DNA of 64,000 nt. Source: Coriaria nepalensis (taxonomy: Eukaryota; Streptophyta; Magnoliopsida; Cucurbitales; Coriariaceae). Where the stretch lies: positions 18,557,209 through 18,621,208 of the forward strand of contig CP114482.1 in the NCBI GenBank assembly GCA_027186245.1, given 5' to 3'. The notes beneath the pieces are model-generated. The model saw only the letters and a list, made by a program, of their open reading frames with translations, was not told the DNA's origin and made no database searches. The stretch's first letter is position 1. Each line of letters begins with the position of its first letter. Position numbers and translations under genes: made by a program. Below are positions 24,374 through 39,700 of this stretch, one piece after another.

Positions 24374-27300
24374 GATGCGGGAATGTGGTGGTGTTTGAAG
24401 TGGAAAAATACAATTCGTTCGAATTGTTTTCAAATGAATTAGTGACTTTCAAAGAGACATTGAGATGATGACTCTAAGATTAAACAAATTCATGCTTGCC
24501 TTCGAAAAATCATAACCAAGCTATGCGCGAAAGTCATGTTTGAAATGTGAAAATAGTATTCGCTCCAATGGGTCCAAATAATATAGTTTCTTGAAAAAAC
24601 TCATTGCCATGAATATAACATAAAACAAATGCATACTTGTCTTAAAAAGATCATTAACAAGTGATTCACAAAAGTAGTGTTTGAAGTGGAAAAATAGAAT
24701 TCGTTCGAATTGCTTTCAAGTGAATTAGTGAGTTGAAAAGACTCATTGACATGAATCTCAAATGAAACAAATGACTATTTGCCCTAAAAGGATCATTAGC
24801 AAGTTATGTACGAAAGTCGGGTTCGAAGTGCGAAAATAGAATTCATTTTAATTGCTTTCAAATGAATTAGTGACTTTCAAAGAGACATTGAGATGATGAC
24901 TCTAAGATTAAACAAATTCATACTTGCCATGAAAAAATCATAACCAAGATATGCGCGAAAGTCAGGTTTGAGATGCGAAAATAGTATTCGCTCCAATGGA
25001 TTCCAAATAATTTTGTTTCTTGAAAAAACTCATTGCCATGAATATAACATAAAACAAATGCATACTTGTCTTAAAAAGATCATTAATAAGTGATTCACAC
25101 AAGTAGTGTTAGAAGTGGAAAAATAGAATTCATTCGAATTGCTTTCAAATGAATTAGTGAGTTGAAAAGACTCATTGACATGAATCTCAAATGAAACAAA
25201 TGACTACTTGCCCTAAAATGATCATTAGCAAGTTAGGTACGAGAGTCCTGTTCTAAGTGCGAAAATAGAATTCAGTTTCATTACTTTCAAATGAATTAAT
25301 GACTTTCAAAGAGACATTGAGATGATGACTCTAAGATTAAACAAATTCATACTTGCCTTCAAAAAATCGTATGCAAGCTATGTGCGAAAGTCATGTTTGA
25401 CATGCGAAAACAGTATTCGCCCCAATGGCTTCTAAATAATTTATTTACTTGAAGAAACTCATTGACATGAATATAAAATAAACAAATCAATACTTGTCTT
25501 AAAAAGATCATTACCACGTGATGCGGGAATGTGGTGGTGTTTGAAGTGGAAAAATACAATTCGTTCGAATTGTTTTCAAATGAATTAGTGACTTTCAAAG
25601 AGACATTGAGATGATGACTCTAAGATTAAACAAATTCATGCTTGCCTTCGAAAAATCATAACCAAGCTATGCGCGAAAGTCATGTTTGAAATGTGAAAAT
25701 AGTATTCGCTCCAATGGGTCCAAATAATATAGTTTCTTGAAAAAACTCATTGCCATGAATATAACATAAAACAAATGCATACTTGTCTTAAAAAGATCAT
25801 TAACAAGTGATTCACAAAAGTAGTGTTTGAAGTGGAAAAATAGAATTCGTTCGAATTGCTTTCAAGTGAATTAGTGAGTTGAAAAGACTCATTGACATGA
25901 ATCTCAAATGAAACAAATGACTATTTGCCCTAAAAGGATCATTAGCAAGTTATGTACGAAAGTCGGGTTCGAAGTGCGAAAATAGAATTCATTTAAATTG
26001 CTTTCAAATGAATTAGTGACTTTCAAAGAGACATTGAGATGATGACTCTAAGATTAAACAAATTCATAATTGCCATGAAAAAATCATAACCAAGATATGC
26101 GCGAAAGTCAGGTTTGAGATGCGAAAATAGTATTCGCTCCAATGGATTCCAAATAATTTTGTTTCTTGAAAAAACTCATTGCCATGAATATAACATAAAA
26201 CAAATGCATACTTGTCTTAAAAAGATCATTAATAAGTGATTCACACAAGTAGTGTTAGAAGTGGAAAAATAGAATTCATTCGAATTGCTTTCAAATGAAT
26301 TAGTGAGTTGAAAAGAGTCATTGACATGAATCTCAAATGAAACAAATGACTACGTGCCCTAAAATAATCATTAGCAAGTTAGGTACGAGAGTCCTGTTCT
26401 AAGTGCGAAAATAGAATTCAGTTTCATTGCTTTCAAATGAATTAGTGACGTTCAAAGAGACATTGAGATGATGACTCTAAGATTAAACAAATTCATACTT
26501 GCCTTCAAAAAATCGTATGCAAGCTATGTGCGAAAGTCATGTTTGACATGCGAAAACAGTATTCGCTCCAATGGCTTCTAAATAATTTATTTACTTGAAG
26601 AAACTCATTGACATGAATATAAGATAAAACAAATCAATACTTGTCTTAAAAAGATCATTACCACGTGATGCGGGAATGTGGTGGTGTTTGAACTGGAAAA
26701 ATAGAATTCGTTCGAATTGTTTTCAAATGAATTAGTGACTTTCAAAGAGACATTGAGATGATGACTCTAAGATTAAACAAATTCATACTTGCGGTCGAAA
26801 AATCATAACCAAGCTATGCGCGAAAGTCATGTTTGAAATGTCAAAATAGTATTCGCTCAAATGGGTCCAAATGATTTAGTTTCTTGAAAAAACTCATTGC
26901 CATGAATATAACATAAAACAAATGCATACTTGTCTTAAAAAGATCATTAACAAGTGATTCACAAAAGTAGTGTTTGAAGTGGAAAAATAGAATTCGTTCG
27001 AATTGCTTTCAAATGAATTAGTGAGTTGAAAAAACTCATTGACAAGAATCTCAAATGAAACAAATGACTATTTGCCCTAAAAGGATCATTAGCAAGTTAT
27101 GTACGAAAACCAGGTTCGAAGTGCGAAAATAGAATGCATTTTAATTGCTTGCAAATGAACTAGTGATTTTCGAAGAGACATTGAGATGATGACTCTAAGA
27201 TTAAACAAATTCATACTTGCCTTCAAAAAATCATAACCAAGCTATGCGCGAAAGTCATGTTTGAAATGCGAAAATAGTATTCGCTCCAATGGGTTCCAAA

Positions 27301-27813
27301 TAATATAATTTCTTGAAAAAACTCTTTGCCATGAATATAACATAAAGCAAATCCATACTTGTCTTAAAAAGATTATTAACGAGTGATTCACAAAAGTAGT
27401 GTTTGAAGTGGAAAAAAAGAATTCGTTCGAATTGCATTTAAATGAATTAGTGAGTTGAAAAGACTCATTGACATGAATCTCAAATAAAACAAATGACTAC
27501 TTGCCCTAAAATGATCATTAGCAAGTTAGGTACGAAAGTCCTGTTTGAAGTGCGAAGATAGAATTCATTTTCATTGCTTTCAAATGAATTAGTGACTTTC
27601 AAAGAGACATTGAGATGATGACTCTAAGATTAGACAAATTCATACTTGCCTTCAAAAACTCATAACCAAGCTTTGCACGAAAGTCATGTTTGAACTGCAA
27701 AAATAGTATTCGCTCCAATGGGTTCCAAATAATTTAGTTTCTTGAAAAAACACATTGACATGAATATACGATAAAACAAATCAATGCTTGTCTTAAAAAG
27801 ATCATTAGCACGT
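24374..27813 (-). repeat. 1,146-bp eight-monomer higher-order repeat, about three copies
   Basis: A2' landmarks at 24,374, 25,520, 26,667 and 27,814 give intervals of 1,146, 1,147 and 1,147 bp. Each is the 719-bp unit plus one further 429-bp trimer, eight monomers in all. The first two copies share strong private variants: gatgcgggaatgtgg, gacatgcgaaaacag, ttgccatgaaaaaatc, gtacgagagtcctgttc. The third interval diverges after about 26,930, where the 6,863-bp duplication begins. Confidence 0.86.
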
Positions 27814-30800
27814 GATGCGCGAATGTGGTGGTGTTTGAAGTGGAAAAATAGAATTCGTTCGAATTGTTTTCAAATGAATTAGTGACTTTCAAAGAGACTT
27901 TGAGATGATGACTCTAAGATTAAACAAATTCATACTTTCCTTCAAAAAATCATAACCAAGCTATGCGCGAAAGTCATGTTTGAGATGCGAAAATAGTATT
28001 CGCTCCAATGGATTCCAAATAATTTAGTTTCTTGAAAAAACTCATTGCCATGAATATAACATAAAACAAATGCATACTTGTCTTGAAAAGATGATTAAAT
28101 AGTGATTCACAAAAGTAGTGTTTGAACTGGAAAAATAGAATTCGTTCGAATTGCTTTCAATTGAATTAGTGAGTTGAAAAGACTCATTGACATGAATCTC
28201 AAATGAAACAAATGACTACTTGCCCTAAAATGATCATTAGGAAGTTAGGTACGAAGTTGGGCTCGAAGTGCGAAAATAGAATTCATTTTAATTGCTTTCA
28301 AATGAACTAGTGACTTTCAAAGAGACATTGAGATGATGACTCTAAGATTAAACAAATTCATACTTGCCTTCAAAAAATCATAACCAAGCTATGCGCGAAA
28401 GTCATGTTTGAAATGCGAAAATAGTTTTGCAACCAATGGGTTCCAAATAATTTATTTTCTTGAAAAAACTCAGAGCCATGAATACAACATAAAACAAATG
28501 CATACTTGTCTTAAAAAGATCATTAACAAGTGATTCACAAGAGTAGTGTTTGAAGTGGAAAAATAGAATTCGTTCGAATTGTTTTCAAATGAATTAGTGA
28601 AAAGACTCATTGACATGAATCTCAAATGAAACAACTGACTACTTGCCCTAAAATGATCATTAGCAAGTTATGTACGAAAGTCGGGTTTCAAGTATGAAAA
28701 TAGAATTCATTTTAATTGCTTTCAAATGAACTAGTGACTTCCAAAGAGACATTGAGATGATAACACTAAGATTAAACAAATTCATACTTGCCATCGAAAA
28801 ATCATAACCAAGCTATGCGCGAAAGTCATGTTTGGAATGCGAAAATAGTATTCGCTCCTATGTGTTCCAAATAATTTAGTTTCTTGAAAAAACTCATGTC
28901 CGTGAATATAACATAAAACAAATGCATACTTGTCTTAAAAAGATCATTAACAAGTGATTCACAAAAGTAGTGTTTGAAGTGGAAAAATAGAATTCGTTCG
29001 AATTGATTTCAAATGAATTAGTGAGTTGAAAAGACTCATTGACATGAATCTCAAATGAAACAAATGACTACTTGCCCTAAAATGATCATTAGCAAGTTAT
29101 GTACGAAAGTCGGGATCGAAGTGCGAAAATAGAATTCATTTTAATTGCTTTCGAATGAATTAGTGACTTTCAAAGAGACATTGAGATGATGACACTAAGA
29201 TTAAACAAATTCATACTTGCCTTCAAAAAATCATAATCAAGCTATGCGCGAAAGTCATGTTTGAAATGCGAAAATAGTATTCGCTCCAATGGGTTCAAAA
29301 TAATTTAGTTTCTTGAAAAAACTCATTGCCGTGAATATAACATAAAACAAATGCATACTTGTCTAAAAAAGATCATTAGCAAGTGATTCACAAAAGTAGT
29401 TTTTGAAGTGCAAAAATAGAATTCGTTCGAATTGCTTTCAAATGAATTAGTGAGTTGAAAAGACTCATTGACATGAATCTCAAATGAAACAAATGACTAC
29501 TTGCCCTAAAATGATCATTAGCAAGTTATGTACGAAAGCCGGGTTCGAAGTGCGAAAATAGAATTCATTTTAATTGCTTTCAAATGCACTAGTGACTTTC
29601 AAAGAGACATTGAGATGATGACTCTAAGATTAGACAAATTCATACTTGCCTTCAAAAAATCATAACCAAGCTATGCGCGAAAGTCATGTTTGAAATGCGA
29701 AAATAGTATTCGCTCCTAAGGGTTCAAAATAATTTAGTTTCTTGAAAAAACTCATTGCCGTGAATATAACATAAAACAAATGCATACTTATCTTAAAGAA
29801 ATCGTTAACAAGTGATTCACATAAGTAATGTTTGAAGTGGAAAAATTGAATTCGTTCGAATTGCTTTCAAAAGAATTAGTGAGTTAAAAAGACACATTGA
29901 CATGAATCTCAAATGAAACAAATGACTACTTGCCCTAAAATGATCATTAGCAAGTTATGTACGAAAGTCGGGTTTGAAATACGAAAATAGAATTCATTTT
30001 AATTGCCTTCAAATGAATTAGTGACTTCGAAAGAGACATTGAGATGATGACTCTAAGATTAAACAAATTCATACTTACCTTCAAACAATCATAACCAAGC
30101 TATGCGCGAAAGTCATATTTGAAATGCGAAAATAGTATTCGCTTCAATGGGTTCGAAATAATTTATTTTCTTTAAAAAACTCATTGCCATGAATATAACA
30201 CAAAACAAATGTATACTTGTCTTAAAAAGATCATTAACAAGTGATTCAAAAAAGTGGTGTTTAAAGTGGAAAAATAGAATTCATTCGAATTGCTTTCAAA
30301 TGAATTAGTGAGTTGAAAAGACTCATTGACATGAATCTCAAATGAAACAAATCACTACGTGCCCTAAAATGATCATTAGCAAGTTATGTACGAAAGTCGG
30401 GATCGAAGTGCGAAAATAGAATTCATTTTAATTGCTTTCGAATGAATTAGTGACTTTCAAAGAGACATTGAGATGATGACTCTAAGATTAAACAAATTCA
30501 TACTTGCCTTCAAAAAATCATAACCAACGTATGCGCGAAAGTCATTTTTGAAATGCGAAAATAGTATTCGCTCCAACGGGTTCCAAAAAATTTATTTTCT
30601 TGAAAAAACTCATTGGTGTGAATATAACATAAAACAAATGCGTACTTGTCTTAAAAAGATCATTAACAAGTGATTCACAAAAGTATTGTTTGAAGTGGGA
30701 AAATAGAATTCGTTCGAATTGCTTTCAAATGAATTAGTGAGTTGAAAAGACTCATTGACATGAATCTCAAATGAAACAAATGACTACTTGCCCTTAAATG

Positions 30801-33797
30801 ATTATTAGCAAGTTATGTACGAAAGCCGGGTTAGAAGTGCGAAAATAGAATTCATTTTAATTGCTTTCAAATGCACTAGTGACTTTCAAAGAGACATTGA
30901 GATGATGACTCTAAGATTAAACAAATTCATACTTGCCTTCAAAAAATCATAACCAAGCTATGCGCGAAAGTCATGTTTGAAATACAAAAATAGTATTCGC
31001 TCCAATGGGTTCCAAATAATTTATTTTCTTGAAAAAACTCAGAGCCATGAATACAACATAAAACAAATGCATACTTGTCTTAAAAAGATCATTAACAAGT
31101 GATTCACAAGAGTAGTGTTTGAAGTGGAAAAATAGAATTCGTTCGAATTGCTTTCAAATGAATTAGTGAAAAGACTCATTGACATGAATCTCAAATAAAA
31201 CAAATGACCACTTGCCCTAAAATGATCATTAGCAAGTTATGTACGAAAGTCGGGTTTGAAGTGCGATAATAGAATTCATTTTAATTGCTATCAAATGAAC
31301 TAGTGACTTCCAAAGAGACATTGAGATGATGACACTAAGATTAAACAAATTCATACTTGCCATCAAAAAATCATAACCAAGCTATGCGCGAAAGTCATGT
31401 TTGAAATGCGAAAATAGTATTCGCTCCAATGGGTTCCAAATAATTTAGTTTCGTGAAAAAACTCATTGCCATGAATATACCAAAAAGCAAATGCATACTT
31501 GTCTTAAAAAGATTATTAACGAGTGATTCACAAAAGTAGTGTTTGAGGTGGCAAAATAGAATTCGTTCGAATTGCTTTCAAATGAATTAGTGAGTTGAAA
31601 AGACTCATTGACATGAATCTCAAATGAAACAAATGACTACTTGCTCTAACATGATAATTAGCAAGTTAGGTACGAAAGTCGTGTTCGAAGTGCGAAAATA
31701 GAATTCATTTTCATTTCTTTCAAATGAATTAGTGACTTTCAAAGAGACATTGAGATGATGACTCTAAGATTAAACAAATTCATACTTGCCTTTAAAAAAT
31801 CATATGCAAGCTATGCGCGAAAGTCATGTTTGAAATGCGAAAATAGTATTCACTCCGATAGCTTCTGAATAATTTATTTTCTTGAAAAAACACATTGACA
31901 TGAATATAAGATAAAACAAATCAATACTTGTCTTAAAAATATCATTAACACGTGATGCGCGAATGTGGTGGTGTTTGAAGTCGAAAAATAGAATTCGTTC
32001 GAATTATTTTCAAATTAATTACTGACTTTCCAAGAGACATTGAGATGATGACTCTAAGATTAAACAAATTCATACTTGCCATCAAAAAATCATAACCAAG
32101 CTATGCGCGAAAGTCATGTTTGAAATGCGAAAATAGTATTCGCTCCAATGGGTTCCAAATAATTTAGTTTCGTGAAAAAACTCATTGCCATGAATATACC
32201 AAAAAGCAAATGCATACTTGTCTTAAAAAGATTATTAACGAGTGATTCACAAAAGTGGTGTTTGAGGTGGCAAAATAGAATTCGTTCGAATTGCTTTCAA
32301 ATGAATTAGTGAGTTGAAAAGACTCATTGACATGAATCTCAAATGAAACAAATGACTACTTGCTCTAACATGATAATTAGCAAGTTAGGTACGAAAGTCG
32401 TGTTCGAAGTGCGAAAATAGAATTCATTTTCATTTCTTTCAAATGAATTAGTGACTTTCAAAGAGACATTGAGATGATGACTCTAAGATTAAACAAATTC
32501 ATACTTGCCTTTAAAAAATCATATGCAAGGTATGCGCGAAAGTCATGTTTGAAATGCGAAAATAGTATTCACTCCGATAGCTTCTGAATAATTTATTTTC
32601 TTGAAAAAACACATTGACATGAATATAAGATAAAACAAATCAATACTTGTCTTAAAAATATCATTAACACGTGATGCGCGAATGTGGTGGTGTTTGAAGT
32701 CGAAAAATAGAATTCGTTCGAATTGTTTTCAAATTAATTACTGACTTTCCAAGAGACATTGAGATGATGACTCTAAGATTAAACAAATTCATACTTGCCT
32801 TTAAAAAATAATAACCAAGCTATGCGCGAAAGTCATATTTGAAATGCAAAAATAGTATTCGCTCCAATGGGTTCGAAATAATATAGTTTCTTGAAAAAAC
32901 TCATTGCCATGAATATAACATAAAACAAATGCATACTTGTCTTAAAAAGATCATTAACAAGTGATTCACAAAAGTAGTGTTTGAAGTGCAAAAATAGAAT
33001 TCGTTCGTATTGCTTTCAAATGAATTAGTGATTTGAAAAGACTCATTTAAATGAATCTCAAATGAAACAAATGACTACTTGCGCTAAAATAATCATTAGC
33101 AAGTTATGTACGAAAGTCGGGTTCGAATTGCGAAAATAGAATTCATTTTTATTGCTTTCAAATGAATTAGTGACTTTCAAAGAGACATTGAGATGATGAT
33201 TCTAAGATTAAACAAATTCATACTTGCCTTCAAAAAATCAAAACCGAGGTATGCACGAAAGTCATGTTTCAAATGCGAAAATAGTATTCGCTCTAATGGG
33301 TTCCAAATAATTTATTTTCTTGAAAAACTCATTGCCATGAATATAACATAAAACAAATGCATACTTGTCTTAAAAAGATCATTAACAAGTGATTCACAAA
33401 AGTAGTGTTTGGAGTGGAAAAATAAAACTCGTTCGAATTGCTTTCGAATGAATTAGTGATTTGAAAAGACTCATTGACATGAATCTCAAATGAAACAAAT
33501 GACTACTTGCGCTAAAATAATCATTAGCAAGTTATGTACGAAAGTCGGGTTCGAAGTGTGAAAATAGAATTCATTTTAATTGCTTTCAAATAAATTAGTG
33601 ACTTTCAAAGAGACATTGAGATGATGACTCTAAGATTAAACAAATTCATATTTGCCTTCGAAAAATCATAACCAAGCTATGCGCGAAAGTGATGTTTGAA
33701 ATGCGGAAATAGTATTCGCTCCAATGGGTCCAAATAATATAGTTTCTTGAAAAAACTCATTGCCATGAATATAACATAAAACAAATCCATACTTGTC
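26935..33797 (-). repeat. 6,863-bp tandem duplication, copy 1
   Basis: Matches the next 6,863 bp almost base for base. It holds about 48 monomers: some 14 trimers plus three B2'-A2' pairs lacking C' (A2' landmarks at 27,814, 31,954 and 32,673; the last two are 719 bp apart). Private markers include gacaagaatctc, gtacgaaaaccagg, agttttgcaaccaatgg, tatcttaaagaaatcg and ataccaaaaagcaaatg. Left edge placed where upstream variants (aaatgcatac here, aaatccatac at 33,79x) stop agreeing. Confidence 0.9.
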
Positions 33798-36700
33798 TTA
33801 AAAAGATCATTAACAAGTGATTCACAAAAGTAGTGTTTGAAGTGGAAAAATAGAATTCATTCGAATTGCTTTCAAATGAATTAGTGAGTTGAAAAAACTC
33901 ATTGACAAGAATCTCAAATGAAACAAATGACTATTTGCCCTAAAAGGATCATTAGCAAGTTATGTACGAAAACCAGGTTCGAAGTGCGAAAATAGAATTC
34001 ATTTTAATTGCTTGCAAATGAACTAGTGATTTTCGAAGAGACATTGAGATGATGACTCTAAGATTAAACAAATTCATACTTGCCTTCAAAAAATCATAAC
34101 CAAGCTATGCGCGAAAGTCATGTTTGAAATGCGAAAATAGTATTCGCTCCAATGGGTTCCAAATAATATAATTTCTTGAAAAAACTCTTTGCCATGAATA
34201 TAACATAAAGCAAATCCATACTTGTCTTAAAAAGATTATTAACGAGTGATTCACAAAAGTAGTGTTTGAAGTGGAAAAAAAGAATTCGTTCGAATTGCAT
34301 TTAAATGAATTAGTGAGTTGAAAAGACTCATTGACATGAATCTCAAATAAAACAAATGACTACTTGCCCTAAAATGATCATTAGCAAGTTAGGTACGAAA
34401 GTCCTGTTTGAAGTGCGAAGATAGAATTCATTTTCATTGCTTTCAAATGAATTAGTGACTTTCAAAGAGACATTGAGATGATGACTCTAAGATTAGACAA
34501 ATTCATACTTGCCTTCAAAAACTCATAACCAAGCTTTGCACGAAAGTCATGTTTGAACTGCAAAAATAGTATTCGCTCCAATGGGTTCCAAATAATTTAG
34601 TTTCTTGAAAAAACACATTGACATGAATATACGATAAAACAAATCAATGCTTGTCTTAAAAAGATCATTAGCACGTGATGCGCGAATGTGGTGGTGTTTG
34701 AAGTGGAAAAATAGAATTCGTTCGAATTGTTTTCAAATGAATTAGTGACTTTCAAAGAGACTTTGAGATGATGACTCTAAAATTAAACAAATTCATACTT
34801 TCCTTCAAAAAATCATAACCAAGCTATGCGCGAAAGTCATGTTTGAGATGCGAAAATAGTATTCGCTCCAATGGATTCCAAATAATTTAGTTTCTTGAAA
34901 AAACTCATTGCCATGAATATAACATAAAACAAATGCATACTTGTCTTAAAAAGATGATTAAATAGTGATTCACAAAAGTAGTGTTTGAACTGGAAAAATA
35001 GAATTCGTTCGAATTGCTTTCAATTGAATTAGTGAGTTGAAAAGACTCATTGACATGAATCTCAAATGAAACAAATGACTACTTGCCCTAAAATGATCAT
35101 TAGGAAGTTAGGTACGAAGTTGGGCTCGAAGTGCGAAAATAGAATTCATTTTAATTGCTTTCAAATGAACTAGTGACTTTCAAAGAGACATTGAGATGAT
35201 GACTCTAAGATTAAACAAATTCATACTTGCCTTCAAAAAATCATAACCAAGCTATGCGCGAAAGTCATGTTTGAAATGCGAAAATAGTTTTGCAACCAAT
35301 GGGTTCCAAATAATTTATTTTCTTGAAAAAACTCAGAGCCATGAATACAACATAAAACAAATGCATACTTGTCTTAAAAAGATCATTAACAAGTGATTCA
35401 CAAGAGTAGTGTTTGAAGTGGAAAAATAGAATTCGTTCGAATTGTTTTCAAATGAATTAGTGAAAAGACTCATTGACATGAATCTCAAATGAAACAACTG
35501 ACTACTTGCCCTAAAATGATCATTAGCAAGTTATGTACGAAAGTCGGGTTTCAAGTATGAAAATAGAATTCATTTTAATTGCTTTCAAATGAACTAGTGA
35601 CTTCCAAAGAGACATTGAGATGATAACACTAAGATTAAACAAATTCATACTTGCCATCGAAAAATCATAACCAAGCTATGCGCGAAAGTCATGTTTGGAA
35701 TGCGAAAATAGTATTCGCTCCTATGTGTTCCAAATAATTTAGTTTCTTGAAAAAACTCATGGCCGTGAATATAACATAAAACAAATGCATACTTGTCTTA
35801 AAAAGATCATTAACAAGTGATTCACAAAAGTAGTGTTTGAAGTGGAAAAATAGAATTCGTTCGAATTGATTTCAAATGAATTAGTGAGTTGAAAAGACTC
35901 ATTGACATGAATCTCAAATGAAACAAATGACTACTTGCCCTAAAATGATCATTAGCAAGTTATGTACGAAAGTCGGGATCGAAGTGCGAAAATAGAATTC
36001 ATTTTAATTGCTTTCGAATGAATTAGTGACTTTCAAAGAGACATTGAGATGATGACACTAAGATTAAACAAATTCATACTTGCCTTCAAAAAATCATAAT
36101 CAAGCTATGCGCGAAAGTCATGTTTGAAATGCGAAAATAGTATTCGCTCCAATGGGTTCAAAATAATTTAGTTTCTTGAAAAAACTCATTGCCGTGAATA
36201 TAACATAAAACAAATGCATACTTGTCTAAAAAAGATCATTAGCAAGTGATTCACAAAAGTAGTTTTTGAAGTGCAAAAATAGAATTCGTTCGAATTGCTT
36301 TCAAATGAATTAGTGAGTTGAAAAGACTCATTGACATGAATCTCAAATGAAACAAATGACTACTTGCCCTAAAATGATCATTAGCAAGTTATGTACGAAA
36401 GCCGGGTTCGAAGTGCGAAAATAGAATTCATTTTAATTGCTTTCAAATGCACTAGTGACTTTCAAAGAGACATTGAGATGATGACTCTAAGATTAGACAA
36501 ATTCATACTTGCCTTCAAAAAATCATAACCAAGCTATGCGCGAAAGTCATGTTTGAAATGCGAAAATAGTATTCGCTCCTAAGGGTTCAAAATAATTTAG
36601 TTTCTTGAAAAAACTCATTGCCGTGAATATAACATAAAACAAATGCATACTTATCTTAAAGAAATCGTTAACAAGTGATTCACATAAGTAATGTTTGAAG

Positions 36701-39700
36701 TGGAAAAATTGAATTCGTTCGAATTGCTTTCAAAAGAATTAGTGAGTTAAAAAGACACATTGACATGAATCTCAAATGAAACAAATGACTACTTGCCCTA
36801 AAATGATCATTAGCAAGTTATGTACGAAAGTCGGGTTTGAAATACGAAAATAGAATTCATTTTAATTGCCTTCAAATGAATTAGTGACTTCGAACGAGAC
36901 ATTGAGATGATGACTCTAAGATTAAACAAATTCATACTTACCTTCAAACAATCATAACCAAGCTATGCGCGAAAGTCATATTTGAAATGCGAAAATAGTA
37001 TTCGCTTCAATGGGTTCGAAATAATTTATTTTCTTTAAAAAACTCATTGCCATGAATATAACACAAAACAAATGTATACTTGTCTTAAAAAGATCATTAA
37101 CAAGTGATTCAAAAAAGTGGTGTTTAAAGTGGAAAAATAGAATTCATTCGAATTGCTTTCAAATGAATTAGTGAGTTGAAAAGACTCATTGACATGAATC
37201 TCAAATGAAACAAATGACTACGTGCCCTAAAATGATCATTAGCAAGTTATGTACGAAAGTCGGGATCGAAGTGCGAAAATAGAATTCATTTTAATTGCTT
37301 TCGAATGAATTAGTGACTTTCAAAGAGACATTGAGATGATGACTCTAAGATTAAACAAATTCATACTTGCCTTCAAAAAATCATAACCAACGTATGCGCG
37401 AAAGTCATTTTTGAAATGCGAAAATAGTATTCGCTCCAACGGGTTCCAAAAAATTTATTTTCTTGAAAAAACTCATTGGTGTGAATATAACATAAAACAA
37501 ATGCGTACTTGTCTTAAAAAGATCATTAACAAGTGATTCACAAAAGTATTGTTTGAAGTGGGAAAATAGAATTCGTTCGAATTGCTTTCAAATGAATTAG
37601 TGAGTTGAAAAGACTCATTGACATGAATCTCAAATGAAACAAATGACTACTTGCCCTTAAATGATTATTAGCAAGTTATGTACGAAAGCCGGGTTAGAAG
37701 TGCGAAAATAGAATTCATTTTAATTGCTTTCAAATGCACTAGTGACTTTCAAAGAGACATTGAGATGATGACTCTAAGATTAAACAAATTCATACTTGCC
37801 TTCAAAAAATCATAACCAAGCTATGCGCGAAAGTCATGTTTGAAATACAAAAATAGTATTCGCTCCAATGGGTTCCAAATAATTTATTTTCTTGAAAAAA
37901 CTCAGAGCCATGAATACAACATAAAACAAATACATACTTGTCTTAAAAAGATCATTAACAAGTGATTCACAAGAGTAGTGTTTGAAGTGGAAAAATAGAA
38001 TTCGTTCGAATTGCTTTCAAATGAATTAGTGAAAAGACTCATTGACATGAATCTCAAATAAAACAAATGACCACTTGCCCTAAAATGATCATTAGCAAGT
38101 TATGTACGAAAGTCGGGTTTGAAGTGCGATAATAGAATTCATTTTAATTGCTATCAAATGAACTAGTGACTTCCAAAGAGACATTGAGATGATGACACTA
38201 AGATTAAACAAATTCATACTTGCCATCAAAAAATCATAACCAAGCTATGCGCGAAAGTCATGTTTGAAATGCGAAAATAGTATTCGCTCCAATGGGTTCC
38301 AAATAATTTAGTTTCGTGAAAAAACTCATTGCCATGAATATACCAAAAAGCAAATGCATACTTGTCTTAAAAAGATTATTAACGAGTGATTCACAAAAGT
38401 AGTGTTTGAGGTGGCAAAATAGAATTCGTTCGAATTGTTTTCAAATGAATTAGTGAGTTGAAAAGACTCATTGACATGAATCTCAAATGAAACAAATGAC
38501 TACTTGCTCTAACATGATAATTAGCAAGTTAGGTACGAAAGTCGTGTTCGAAGTGCGAAAATAGAATTCATTTTCATTTCTTTCAAATGAATTAGTGACT
38601 TTCAAAGAGACATTGAGATAATGACTCTAAGATTAAACAAATTCATACTTGCCTTTAAAAAATCATATGCAAGCTATGCGCGAAAGTCATGTTTGAAATG
38701 CGAAAATAGTATTCACTCCGATAGCTTCTGAATAATTTATTTTCTTGAAAAAACACATTGACATGAATATAAGATAAAACAAATCAATACTTGTCTTAAA
38801 AATATCATTAACACGTGATGCGCGAATGTGGTGGTGTTTGAAGTCGAAAAATAGAATTCGTTCGAATTGTTTTCAAATTAATTACTGACTTTCCAAGAGA
38901 CATTGAGATGATGACTCTAAGATTAAACAAATTCAAACTTGCCATCAAAAAATCATAACCAAGCTATGCGCGAAAGTCATGTTTGAAATGCGAAAATAGT
39001 ATTCGCTCCAATGGGTTCCAAATAATTTAGTTTCGTGAAAAAACTCATTGCCATGAATATACCAAAAAGCAAATGCATACTTGTCTTAAAAAGATTATTA
39101 ACGAGTGATTCACAAAAGTGGTGTTTGAGGTGGCAAAATAGAATTCGTTCGAATTGCTTTCAAATGAATTAGTGAGTTGAAAAGACTCATTGACATGAAT
39201 CTCAAATGAAACAAATGACTACTTGCTCTAACATGATAATTAGCAAGTTAGGTACGAAAGTCGTGTTCGAAGTGCGAAAATAGAATTCATTTTCATTTCT
39301 TTCAAATGAATTAGTGACTTTCAAAGAGACATTGAGATGATGACTCTAAGATTAAACAAATTCATACTTGCCTTTAAAAAATCATATGCAAGGTATGCGC
39401 GAAAGTCATGTTTGAAATGCGAAAATAGTATTCACTCCGATAGCTTCTGAATAATTTATTTTCTTGAAAAAACACATTGACATGAATATAAGATAAAACA
39501 AATCAATACTTGTCTTAAAAATATCATTAACACGTGATGCGCGAATGTGGTGGTGTTTGAAGTCGAAAAATAGAATTCGTTCGAATTGTTTTCAAATTAA
39601 TTACTGACTTTCCAAGAGACATTGAGATGATGACTCTAAGATTAAACAAATTCATACTTGCCTTTAAAAAATAATAACCAAGCTATGCGCGAAAGTCATA

